Source: Stagnihabitans sp043721775 (GTDB lineage Bacteria > Pseudomonadota > Alphaproteobacteria > Rhodobacterales > Rhodobacteraceae). From it: a stretch of 6,367 nt of DNA. The stretch lies in contig JAYSQA010000380.1 of the NCBI GenBank assembly GCA_043721775.1, forward strand, positions 1-6,367. The letters are read 5' to 3'. The position numbers and the translations under genes were made by a program. Numbering within the stretch: the stretch's first letter is position 1; every line of letters begins with the position of its first letter. The notes beneath the pieces are model-generated. The model ran no database searches and had not been told where the DNA came from. It worked only from the letters and a program-made list of their open reading frames with translations. Shown piece by piece: positions 1 through 6,231 of this stretch.

Positions 1-27
1 ACCGGGGGGCAGGTCACCTCTGGGAAT

Positions 28-1005
28 TCACTTGGCAATCAACGCCAATGCAGTTTGTTCGTCGGTAATCAGGGTCGTCGGCACCACTGTTCTGATTGCC
101 GCGCGCATGACGACAAGTTTGTCTTTTCCGCCCGAAATCAGGACGCGTTCGGGCGTTCTGCGTAGGCGCGCCAGATTGACCGAGATCACGCGGCTGTTTA
201 CCTCGTGATCGACAAGGTCACCCATTTCATCAATGAAGTTGTAGAGTACGTCACCAATCGCCCCAGCTTCGATCAAGGACCGGCGGTCAGCTTCGGAAAG
301 GTATCCGGTGCGGTAGCTGGTGGTCAGCGAGGTGATGCCGCCACAGGACAGAAGCGCAACATCCAGGTTGTCCGCCATCTCGAAGATCGCGGACAGGCCG
401 CAGCGTTCCAGAAGGGCGTATTTGGTTTCGGCGCTGTCGACGACGGCAGGCGCGGGGATCAGGAAGCCTTCGCCCTGAAACAATTCCGTGAACTTCCAGG
501 CGAATTCGGCAGGGTTGAAGCGGCGTGCGGCGGCGATGCCGCCCAGAAGCGAGACGACGCGGAAATCTTCCAGCGTGGCCCCGGTGATGAAGGGCAGGGT
601 GTTGAACAGGGTTCGCCCCCAACCAACGCCAACCGTCATGCCCGCCTTCATCTCACCCGAGATGAAGTTGCCTGCGGCGGCGGCGATGACTTTGACCGGA
701 TCAGCTTCGGTGTCCGCGAAGGGGGCAATGATCACCCGTTTGATACCAAAGCGCGTTTCAATCTCTCGCTCCAGCAGCAAGAGTTCCGTCAGCGGGGCCG
801 AGATCGTTATGCGCACCTCGTTCCGGCGCTTGGCATCGGCCAACAACCGGACCACCATTACCCGGCTGATGCCAAGTTGGATTGCTATGTCGTTCTGAGT
901 ACTGCCCTCGACGTGGTAAAGCCATATCGCCCGCGCGCGCAGCCGGTCTGCCTCGCTTTGAATGCCGGTGCTTTGAGTATTTGGGCTTTGGGTCGCAAGC
1001 TGCAT
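28..1005 (-). CDS. SorC/DeoR-family sugar-binding transcriptional regulator
   Basis: This protein of about 325 residues has an N-terminal helix-turn-helix (roughly residues 34-60, around STQNDIAIQLGISRVMVVRL) and a C-terminal SorC-type sugar-binding domain. Visible family motifs are VGVGWGRTL near residue 125, AIGDVLYNF near 250, and the late RTPERVLISGGKDK segment. Known members bind a phosphorylated sugar or polyol as effector and control adjacent catabolic operons; the effector here is unknown. I place the start at the ATG at 1005: AGGA at 1015-1012 lies 6 nt upstream of it, whereas it directly abuts the other in-frame ATG at 1011. The gene is last in the operon, about 20 nt after the E2 stop, so it is probably co-transcribed and autoregulated. 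A likely target is the inverted repeat upstream of the first operon gene (6034-6070). Family assignment is secure; target and ligand are inferred. Confidence 0.93.
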   Translation of the reverse strand: MQLATQSPNTQSTGIQSEADRLRARAIWLYHVEGSTQNDIAIQLGISRVMVVRLLADAKRRNEVRITISAPLTELLLLEREIETRFGIKRVIIAPFADTEADPVKVIAAAAGNFISGEMKAGMTVGVGWGRTLFNTLPFITGATLEDFRVVSLLGGIAAARRFNPAEFAWKFTELFQGEGFLIPAPAVVDSAETKYALLERCGLSAIFEMADNLDVALLSCGGITSLTTSYRTGYLSEADRRSLIEAGAIGDVLYNFIDEMGDLVDHEVNSRVISVNLARLRRTPERVLISGGKDKLVVMRAAIRTVVPTTLITDEQTALALIAK

Positions 1006-1025
1006 ATACATTCCTGGACTTGTGA

Positions 1026-2633
1026 TCAGCCCGGAACTTCAATCGCGTTGATCATCCACTGTGTGATCCGCGCGACCCGGTCCGGGCATTCGATCTGAGG
1101 AATATGCCCCGCTCCGGACAGAAGATGAAGCGCGAATTCGCCTTCCGCCGCGATGGCATGTGCCGCAGGCAAGATATGATCCCGGCGGCCCCAGAGAATT
1201 TGGGTGGGCAACACATTGCGCTGCAATGCGGCGCGAAGATCGAAGGATTGCACCCCATCGGGGAACAAGGCCAAGGCCATGTCAGCCTGACAGGCGCGCA
1301 GGGCTGCGTCTTCACGTGTCCGCATGGCGGCGCGCGCGTAGTCGTCGCTGATGCCTTCCGGTTTGGCTGTCAGCCGTCGCAGCCAAGGGGCCAGGCTTTC
1401 GACGCGGCTGGCGCGGACAATGCCATTCATGGCTGCGGCGTCGATCTCTGGCCCAAGACCTGCGGGAGCTATCAGTGTCAGGCTTGCTACGCGGCGGCCT
1501 CTGATATCTGCCAATGCCAGAGCCAAAGCGGCGCCAAGCGAATGCCCGATCAGATGCACCTCATCGACGTCCCGCGTGGCCTCATCGAATGCCTCGACGA
1601 TCATGCGGGACAGGTCCTGAAAGCTGCGGACCTGCCGCTTGGGGGATTTGCCGTGACCTGGCAGGTCGATGCGGATCAGGGGACGGGTTGCGGCGAAGGC
1701 CTTCTCGAACGGCGCCCAGCTTTGGCTGTCTGCGGTGAAGCCGTGCAGCAGGACCAGGGGCTTGCCCTCGCCCTTGCGGCGCGAGATGCTGAGAGGGCCG
1801 GAGACGGGCGCCCAACTGTTCAAGGCGGCGGGTTCAGACCTGACAGGGGTGGACCGCAGCGACAAAAGCCCCATGACATCATCACGCTGGATGCGGCCAA
1901 GCGGCCCTGTGCCGTTAACCTCCGACAGGTTCAGGCCCGTGTCCCGGGCGGCCTTGCGGGCGGCTGGCGTTGCGCGTCTGGCCAAGGCGTCTGTCGTCTC
2001 GACACTGGTCGCAGGATTGGCGGGGATCGCTGCTTCTGCCTTTGCTACGGGTGCTGGCGGCGCGTCAACTACGGCGGGTGGCAGGCCGATAGCCATGCCT
2101 TCAGGGTAAATCCACGCCACAACAGTGCCCACAGGCACCTTGTCACCGGGTTTGGCGGTGATGTGGTGCAGGCGGCCCGTTGCCGGGGCTTCGACCTCCA
2201 TCGCGGCCTTGTCGGTTTCGATGTCGAACAGGGCAGCGCCCTTCTGGACGGTTTCCCCTTCGGCCACGTGCCAGACCGCGAGTGTGCCGTGTGACATGTC
2301 CATGTCGACCTTGGGAAGGATCACTTCAATTGGTCGGGGAAGGTTCTGGGCGTCATTGGCCTCTGGTGTCGCGGGGGACGTGACCAAGGCCTCCCCCTCG
2401 GCGTAAAGCCAGGCAATGATGGCCCCGACGGGTACTTTGTCGCCCGGTTTCGCCACGACACGGTGCAAATAGCCGGTTGCGGGGGATTCAACCTCCATCG
2501 CGGCCTTGTCGGTTTCAATGTCGAAAAGGGCCGCACCCTGTTTGACAAGATCGCCTTCGGCCACATGCCAGACGGACAAGGTGCCATGCGACATGTCCAT
2601 ATCGACCTTGGGCAGGATCACTTCAACCGGCAT
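1026..2633 (-). CDS. acoC: Acetoin-dehydrogenase-type E2: two lipoyl domains, E3-binding domain, alpha/beta-hydrolase domain
   Basis: This 535-residue protein is the acyl-carrying E2 of a 2-oxoacid/acetoin dehydrogenase complex and would transfer an acetyl group from E1-bound thiamine diphosphate to CoA. Two lipoyl domains occupy residues 3-80 and 102-179, each with an ETDKA motif whose lysines (K43, K142) would be lipoylated. An Ala/Pro-rich linker precedes a peripheral-subunit (E3) binding domain at about 218-253 (ATPAARKAAR ... NGTGPLGRIQRDDV). Residues about 275-530 are an alpha/beta-hydrolase fold rather than the classic CAT acyltransferase domain with HxxxDG. They show HGF at 297-299, nucleophile S365 in GHSLG, D485 and H510, so the triad looks intact. 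An alpha/beta-hydrolase E2 is the hallmark of AcoC-type acetoin complexes. Proteobacterial AcoC proteins are typically near 370 residues with one lipoyl domain, so this one is longer. The start is 3 nt after the E1-beta stop. The symbol denotes family; the true substrate may not be acetoin. Confidence 0.92.
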   Translation of the reverse strand: MPVEVILPKVDMDMSHGTLSVWHVAEGDLVKQGAALFDIETDKAAMEVESPATGYLHRVVAKPGDKVPVGAIIAWLYAEGEALVTSPATPEANDAQNLPRPIEVILPKVDMDMSHGTLAVWHVAEGETVQKGAALFDIETDKAAMEVEAPATGRLHHITAKPGDKVPVGTVVAWIYPEGMAIGLPPAVVDAPPAPVAKAEAAIPANPATSVETTDALARRATPAARKAARDTGLNLSEVNGTGPLGRIQRDDVMGLLSLRSTPVRSEPAALNSWAPVSGPLSISRRKGEGKPLVLLHGFTADSQSWAPFEKAFAATRPLIRIDLPGHGKSPKRQVRSFQDLSRMIVEAFDEATRDVDEVHLIGHSLGAALALALADIRGRRVASLTLIAPAGLGPEIDAAAMNGIVRASRVESLAPWLRRLTAKPEGISDDYARAAMRTREDAALRACQADMALALFPDGVQSFDLRAALQRNVLPTQILWGRRDHILPAAHAIAAEGEFALHLLSGAGHIPQIECPDRVARITQWMINAIEVPG

Positions 2634-2636
2634 GTC

Positions 2637-3662
2637 CTAGACCTCGCGCCGAACGAGGCGGCGGGCTGCAGCCTCAATTGTGTCAACTTGCGGCACAGAA
2701 GCGCGTTCCAGATCGGGGTTGTAGGGCACCGGCGCATCGGCAGCGCCAAGCCGGAGAATCGGCGCGTCAAGATAATCGAACGCATCGCTTTCCGCGACCA
2801 TCGCGCTGATTTCCGCGCCGACGCCAAAGGCTTTGACCCCTTCGTAGACCACCATCAACCGCCCGGTCTTTCGGACAGAGGTCAGGATCGTCTGGCTGTC
2901 AATCGGCCGGATCGAGCGAAGGTCAATGACCTCGACGCTTATGCCCTCGATGGCCAGCTTCTCAGCCGCTTCCAGCGCGCGGTGCAGCATGATCGAGCCT
3001 GCCACGATGGTCAGATCATTGCCGGTGCGGCGCACCAAAGCCTTGCCGATGGGCGTCATATAGTGACCGGCGGGTACATGGCCCTTCATCTTGTAAAGCA
3101 GCTTGTGTTCGAAGATCATCACCGGGTCGGGGTCCGCTAAGGCGGCCAACAGCATGCCCTTGGCGTCTTCCGGCGTGGCGGGTTGCAAAACCTTCAGGCC
3201 CGGCACATGGCCAAACCAAGCCTCGATGCTTTGGCTGTGCTGCGCCGCAGCCCCAGTGCCAGAGCCTGAGGGCAGCCGGAACACCACCGGCACCGAAGCT
3301 TCACCGCCCAGCATGTACCGCAGCTTAGCAGCCTGGTTGACGATCTGCTCCATCGCCAGCATGGCAAAATCGGAAAATTGGAATTCGAAGATCGGCTTCA
3401 ACCCGGTCAGCGCAGCACCCACCGCCACACCGGCCCCGCCCAGTTCCGAAATGGGCGTATCCATCACGCGCTCGGGGCCGAAACGGTCGATCAGATCGAG
3501 GGTCACCTGAAAGGCACCGCCATAGACGCCGATATCCTCGCCCATCAGGATGACGGTGGGGTCAGCTTCCATGGCGATGGCCATCGCTTCGCGGATGGCT
3601 TCGGCATAGGACAAGGTGCGCAGGTCAGCGCTTCCGGTCAGTGGATTGGTGACGGCGTTCAT
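2637..3662 (-). CDS. acoB: Thiamine-diphosphate-dependent dehydrogenase E1 subunit beta (acetoin dehydrogenase/pyruvate dehydrogenase type)
   Basis: The 341-residue protein is a full-length E1-beta, pairing with E1-alpha to form the ThDP active site at the alpha/beta interface. Family motifs are LMGEDIGVYGGAF (39-51), DTPISELG (68-75), EFQFSDFAM near 93-101 and the QHSQS histidine motif at 141-145. E73 in PISE aligns by motif with the Glu that activates the thiamine aminopyrimidine in human E1-beta (Glu59). The C-terminal transketolase-type domain contains VEVIDLRSIRPID (243-255). The start is 2 nt after the E1-alpha stop, with GAGG about 8 nt upstream inside the end of the E1-alpha gene, consistent with translational coupling. 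E1-beta alone does not separate acetoin, pyruvate and branched-chain complexes; the acetoin-type call rests on the E1-alpha motifs and the alpha/beta-hydrolase E2. The physiological substrate is proposed to be an alpha-hydroxy methyl ketone. Confidence 0.93.
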   Translation of the reverse strand: MNAVTNPLTGSADLRTLSYAEAIREAMAIAMEADPTVILMGEDIGVYGGAFQVTLDLIDRFGPERVMDTPISELGGAGVAVGAALTGLKPIFEFQFSDFAMLAMEQIVNQAAKLRYMLGGEASVPVVFRLPSGSGTGAAAQHSQSIEAWFGHVPGLKVLQPATPEDAKGMLLAALADPDPVMIFEHKLLYKMKGHVPAGHYMTPIGKALVRRTGNDLTIVAGSIMLHRALEAAEKLAIEGISVEVIDLRSIRPIDSQTILTSVRKTGRLMVVYEGVKAFGVGAEISAMVAESDAFDYLDAPILRLGAADAPVPYNPDLERASVPQVDTIEAAARRLVRREV

Positions 3663-3664
3663 GT

Positions 3665-4678
3665 TCAGGCCTCGGCGTAGACGTAGCGGGTGACTTCGGA
3701 AAGCTGGGGCGACGGGCCGGATTTGGCGAATTCGATACCCTTTTGCACATCGGCCACTGCTTCGGCGGCGACAGCATCGGCGGCGGCTTCATCCAGAATG
3801 CCATGCGCGATCAGCTCGGCGCGGAAACGGGCGATGGGGTCGCGGGCCATCCACTCCTCGATCTCGTCCTTGGTGCGATAGCGGTTGCGATCGGATTTGG
3901 AATGGCCGCGCCAACGATAGGTGATATTTTCGACCAGACTTGGCCCGTCGCCAGCCCGCGCGCGGGCAATGGCGATGTGCAGCGCCTCTGAGACAGCTGA
4001 GAAATCGTTACCGTCCACAGTGATCCCAGGCATCCCGTAGCCCGCAGCGCGCTGCGAGATGAATTTGACTGCGGTGGACCGGGCGGTGGATGTAGACATG
4101 CCGTAGCCGTTGTTTTCGCAAACGAAAATCACCGGAAGCTTCCAGACACCCGCCATGTTCAGCGCCTCGTGGAAGGCGCCTTCATTGTTGGCCCCGTCGC
4201 CAAAGAAGCAAACTGTGACATCGGATTTGCCCAAGCGCTTGGCCGACAAAGCCGCACCTACAGCAATGGGCAGCCCACCGCCCACAATGCCATTGGCACC
4301 CAGATTGCCGGTCTTGATGTCGGCAATGTGCATCGAGCCGCCGCGTCCGTGGCAATAGCCGGTTTCCTTGCCGAAGAATTCCGCGAACATCCGGCCCACA
4401 TCGGCCCCCTTGGCAATGCAGTGGCCGTGGCCCCGATGGGTCGAGGTGATCTTGTCGTTGTCGGTCAGTTCGATGCAAGTGGCCATCGCACTCGCCTCTT
4501 GCCCGATCGACAGGTGCATGGTGCCGTGGATCAGGCCACGGGTGTAGCTGTCTTCCGCGCCTTCCTCAAAACGGCGGATCAGGTACATCCGCTTCAACGC
4601 CTCGCGGAGTTGGGCGGGGGCGTAGGTGCGGATGGCGAAGGGCCGGTTGTCAGCGGGCGTGAGGACAGTTTCGGCCAT
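3665..4678 (-). CDS. acoA: Thiamine-diphosphate-dependent dehydrogenase E1 subunit alpha (acetoin dehydrogenase type)
   Basis: This 337-residue protein is a complete E1-alpha. The ThDP/Mg-binding motif is GDGANN at 160-165 followed by ENNGYGMS at 188-195. Other conserved blocks are HRGHGHCIAKG (81-91), GRGGSMHIAD (111-120), GANGIVGGGLPIA (128-140) and the loop YRWRGHSKSD (254-263). The HRGHGHCIAKG block and overall length fit acetoin dehydrogenase E1-alpha better than branched-chain E1-alpha. With E1-beta it would bind the substrate to ThDP, release an aldehyde or CO2, and pass the acyl (probably acetyl) group to lipoyl-E2. The ATG at 4678 is 2 nt after the stop of the DRL-like gene, with no strong Shine-Dalgarno, suggesting coupling to that gene. 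Being directly coupled to a DXR-like oxidoreductase rather than acoX or acoR is unusual and is the main clue that acetoin may not be the substrate. Confidence 0.93.
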   Translation of the reverse strand: MAETVLTPADNRPFAIRTYAPAQLREALKRMYLIRRFEEGAEDSYTRGLIHGTMHLSIGQEASAMATCIELTDNDKITSTHRGHGHCIAKGADVGRMFAEFFGKETGYCHGRGGSMHIADIKTGNLGANGIVGGGLPIAVGAALSAKRLGKSDVTVCFFGDGANNEGAFHEALNMAGVWKLPVIFVCENNGYGMSTSTARSTAVKFISQRAAGYGMPGITVDGNDFSAVSEALHIAIARARAGDGPSLVENITYRWRGHSKSDRNRYRTKDEIEEWMARDPIARFRAELIAHGILDEAAADAVAAEAVADVQKGIEFAKSGPSPQLSEVTRYVYAEA

Positions 4679-4680
4679 GA

Positions 4681-6000
4681 TTACAATCCCAGCATGGCGT
4701 CTTGCCGGGCCCGCAAGGCCGCGATCCTGGAGTTTGCAGGCACAGCAGCATTGGCCCGGGTGATCAGATCACCCTTCTTGATCGGTGCCGTCACCTTGGC
4801 CCCGGTCAAGAGCCCGCAGGGAATAGCCCCGGCAGCGCGCGCCTCGGGCGCGGTCATGATCCAGGCGCGGTAGCAAAACTCGCCGATCTGGTCGAGCGTA
4901 TCGCCCACGGCCATATCCTTTTTTGCCACCGCACAGACTTCGGCTACCGGGCGGGGCATCGGCACCATGTCGGCCTTGCCGTATAGCACGACGCGGGCAC
5001 AGGTCAGCGGCACTTCCAGTGAGGTCAGGTGAAAGGGCCGGAAGAATGTGAAGTAGGGTCCTTCGCCCATCTTCAGGTCTTCCATACGCTCGCGGATGCG
5101 CGGGTGATCCATCTCGGCCACGACGAAAACGCCGGGGGCAACACCCTTGCCGATGGAATAATCTACCCGGCCTTCGCTGGAGGACAAAAGCCCACCCGCC
5201 GACGCCGGGATCAGAACCTTGTTAAGTTCCTCACGTGAGCAGGCCGGGCCGTGCATGCCGGGCTTGTCGGGGATCAGGCCGGTGGCATTGGCGATGGCGG
5301 CCATTTCCACCATGGTTTTCGATCCATCAACGAATTCAACCAACATGCGCGGGTTCATATGACGGCGAACGGCTTCTTCGGTGTAGGTGTCAGGCGTTGC
5401 GTCGATGTTCAGCGGATTGTTCTTGCCCTTGCCCGCGCTGATGATGCGGTGGCCCATGGCACTGACAAACTCGATCAGCTCCATGCAGGATGAAGGCTCG
5501 TCGCCCGCCCCGAGGGAGTAGATCACGCCAAGGCGTTCGGCTTCAGAGCGCAGATAGGCTCCAATGGTCACGTCAGCCTCGACGTTCATCATCACCAGAT
5601 GCTTGCCGCGCTCCATCGCGGCCAGACCGATTTCGGCCCCCACGGAAGGAATGCCGGTGGCGTCGATCACAACGTCGATCAGGCCGGACTCCAGCAATGT
5701 CTCAACCCGTTGCGTCGTGGCAATCTTGCCCTGCTCGATGGCAGCGTTCAACGCATCGGTGGTGTCGGTCGCCACAGCGCGGTCCGGATCACCATAGGCA
5801 ATTGTCACCGACCGCCCGGCGGCTTGCGGGTTCAACTCGCTGATGGCGCCAATTTCGATGCCGCGCATGTGGGCGACGCGACTGACGATGTCCGTGCCCA
5901 TCTCGCCAGCGCCGACCAGACCGATTCGTATAGGCCTGCCGGTTTCAGCGCGCGCGGCCAGATCCTTGGCCAGTCCCGTCAGGGCGACATTCGTGGGCAT
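4681..6000 (-). CDS. DXR-like (DRL/COG4091) NAD(P)-dependent oxidoreductase with C-terminal SAF domain
   Basis: This 439-residue protein has an N-terminal Rossmann fold with GLVGAGEMG at 27-35, a homoserine-dehydrogenase-like catalytic middle region (VIDATGIPSVGAE 111-123, SLGAGDEPSS 162-171, GKGKNNPLN 190-198) and a SAF domain at about 345-430. Proteins of this architecture are often labelled predicted homoserine dehydrogenase. The family includes the Brucella abortus DRL enzyme, which reductively isomerises 1-deoxy-D-xylulose 5-phosphate to 2-C-methyl-D-erythritol 4-phosphate in place of DXR. Family membership is judged from length, architecture and motifs; DXP/MEP activity is possible but unproven here. 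It is the first gene of the operon, with AGGAGA at 6012-6007 seven bases from the ATG. Co-expression with an acetoin-type cleavage complex and a SorC regulator suggests a catabolic paralogue working in the oxidative direction rather than an isoprenoid-synthesis gene. A related reaction on another branched or deoxy sugar acid or polyol is the main alternative. Confidence 0.85.
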   Translation of the reverse strand: MPTNVALTGLAKDLAARAETGRPIRIGLVGAGEMGTDIVSRVAHMRGIEIGAISELNPQAAGRSVTIAYGDPDRAVATDTTDALNAAIEQGKIATTQRVETLLESGLIDVVIDATGIPSVGAEIGLAAMERGKHLVMMNVEADVTIGAYLRSEAERLGVIYSLGAGDEPSSCMELIEFVSAMGHRIISAGKGKNNPLNIDATPDTYTEEAVRRHMNPRMLVEFVDGSKTMVEMAAIANATGLIPDKPGMHGPACSREELNKVLIPASAGGLLSSSEGRVDYSIGKGVAPGVFVVAEMDHPRIRERMEDLKMGEGPYFTFFRPFHLTSLEVPLTCARVVLYGKADMVPMPRPVAEVCAVAKKDMAVGDTLDQIGEFCYRAWIMTAPEARAAGAIPCGLLTGAKVTAPIKKGDLITRANAAVPANSRIAALRARQDAMLGL

Positions 6001-6006
6001 TACGGT

Positions 6007-6012
6007 TCTCCT
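6007..6012 (-). promoter_or_regulatory. Ribosome binding site of the DRL-like gene
   Basis: The minus strand reads AGGAGA at 6012-6007, seven bases before the ATG at 6000. It is the strongest Shine-Dalgarno of the minus-strand operon and fixes the start of its first gene. Confidence 0.8.
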
Positions 6013-6029
6013 ATAGGTGTTGCGGTCAA

Positions 6030-6057
6030 CTTACATGCACATTTGTTATCTGGTCAA
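6030..6057 (-). promoter_or_regulatory. Candidate sigma-70-type promoter of the five-gene operon
   Basis: On the minus strand TTGACC (6057-6052) matches the -35 consensus at five of six positions. After a 16-nt spacer, TGTAAG (6035-6030) is a weaker -10 with four of six matches. Transcription would start near 6023, giving a short leader that still contains the AGGAGA ribosome binding site. The weak -10 and the overlapping inverted repeat suggest a regulated promoter. It is predicted from sequence only. Confidence 0.5.
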
Positions 6058-6070
6058 TACAAAGTGCATG
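6034..6070. promoter_or_regulatory. Imperfect inverted repeat overlapping the operon promoter; candidate SorC operator
   Basis: The plus strand has CATGCACATTTGT at 6034-6046 and ACAAAGTGCATG at 6059-6070. The reverse complement of the right arm is CATGCACTTTGT, so the arms match except for one extra base in the left arm; a 12-nt centre separates them. The repeat covers the -35 and the spacer of the operon promoter, a place where a bound repressor would block transcription. The SorC protein encoded at the end of the operon is the obvious candidate binder, but the link is inferred from position only. Confidence 0.55.
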
Positions 6071-6078
6071 CTACAGCG

Positions 6079-6102
6079 CAGAAATATCGGCAGAAATACC
6101 GG
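6079..6102. repeat. Tandem 12-bp direct repeat upstream of a divergent promoter
   Basis: Two adjacent 12-bp units, CAGAAATATCGG (6079-6090) and CAGAAATACCGG (6091-6102), differ at one position. They end one base before the TTGACA at 6104. The location just upstream of a -35 is typical for a protein binding site that activates or co-regulates the divergent plus-strand promoter, but no known regulator is recognised. Two short copies could also be chance slippage. Confidence 0.55.
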
Positions 6103-6103
6103 A

Positions 6104-6133
6104 TTGACAGAGTGAATAGTCCGCACACAATAT
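6104..6133 (+). promoter_or_regulatory. Candidate divergent promoter on the plus strand
   Basis: A perfect -35 hexamer TTGACA lies at 6104-6109. The best-spaced -10 is CAATAT at 6128-6133 (18-nt spacer), at the start of an AT-rich run ACAATATATATT. Transcription would begin near 6140, within the 17-bp palindrome, and run toward the ATG at 6261. The -10 is a poor match, so the promoter may need an activator or may not be real. Confidence 0.4.
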
Positions 6134-6139
6134 ATATTG

Positions 6140-6156
6140 GCGAACTTAAAGTTCGC
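6140..6156. promoter_or_regulatory. Perfect 17-bp palindrome, probable operator
   Basis: The sequence GCGAACTTAAAGTTCGC is a perfect inverted repeat of two 8-bp arms around one central base. Its short centre and intergenic position just downstream of the candidate plus-strand -10 fit a dimeric repressor site better than a transcription terminator, as there is no loop and no T-run. The arms differ from the inverted repeat at 6034-6070, so a second regulator is likely. Its identity is unknown. Confidence 0.6.
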
Positions 6157-6231
6157 AACTCGGCATTTGCAAGCATCAAGGCGTTAAAGGAACGCGCCTG
6201 AACCGGCTTGTGCGATGCAGGAGTGGACTGC

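Noticed and set aside
205..1098. Plus-strand open frame (297 codons) opposite the regulator
   Set aside because: Antisense shadow of the SorC gene; no recognisable domain, and it runs across the end of the neighbouring E2 gene.
1104..2294. Long plus-strand open frame (396 codons) opposite the E2 gene
   Set aside because: It lies wholly antisense to a gene with clear domain motifs, its translation is low-complexity Gly/Arg/Gln-rich with no family motifs, and such frames are expected opposite GC-rich genes.
2637..4678. Pyruvate or branched-chain 2-oxoacid dehydrogenase E1
   Set aside because: Not excluded by E1-beta alone, but the E1-alpha HRGHGHCIAKG block and the alpha/beta-hydrolase E2 point to the acetoin-dehydrogenase type.
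4681..6000. Annotation as a true homoserine dehydrogenase
   Set aside because: The gene ends in a SAF domain rather than an ACT domain, and sits with sugar or ketone catabolic genes rather than threonine or methionine genes; the DRL/COG4091 family fits better.
6079..6102. CRISPR-like repeat
   Set aside because: Only two adjacent 12-bp units with no spacer; a regulatory tandem repeat is the better explanation.
6140..6156. Rho-independent terminator
   Set aside because: The palindrome has a one-base centre and no following T-run on either strand, and lies in a promoter region.
5599..6201. Plus-strand open frame (200 codons) running from inside the DRL-like gene into the intergenic region
   Set aside because: Most of it is antisense to the DRL-like gene and the rest crosses the promoter, repeats and palindrome; no protein family features.
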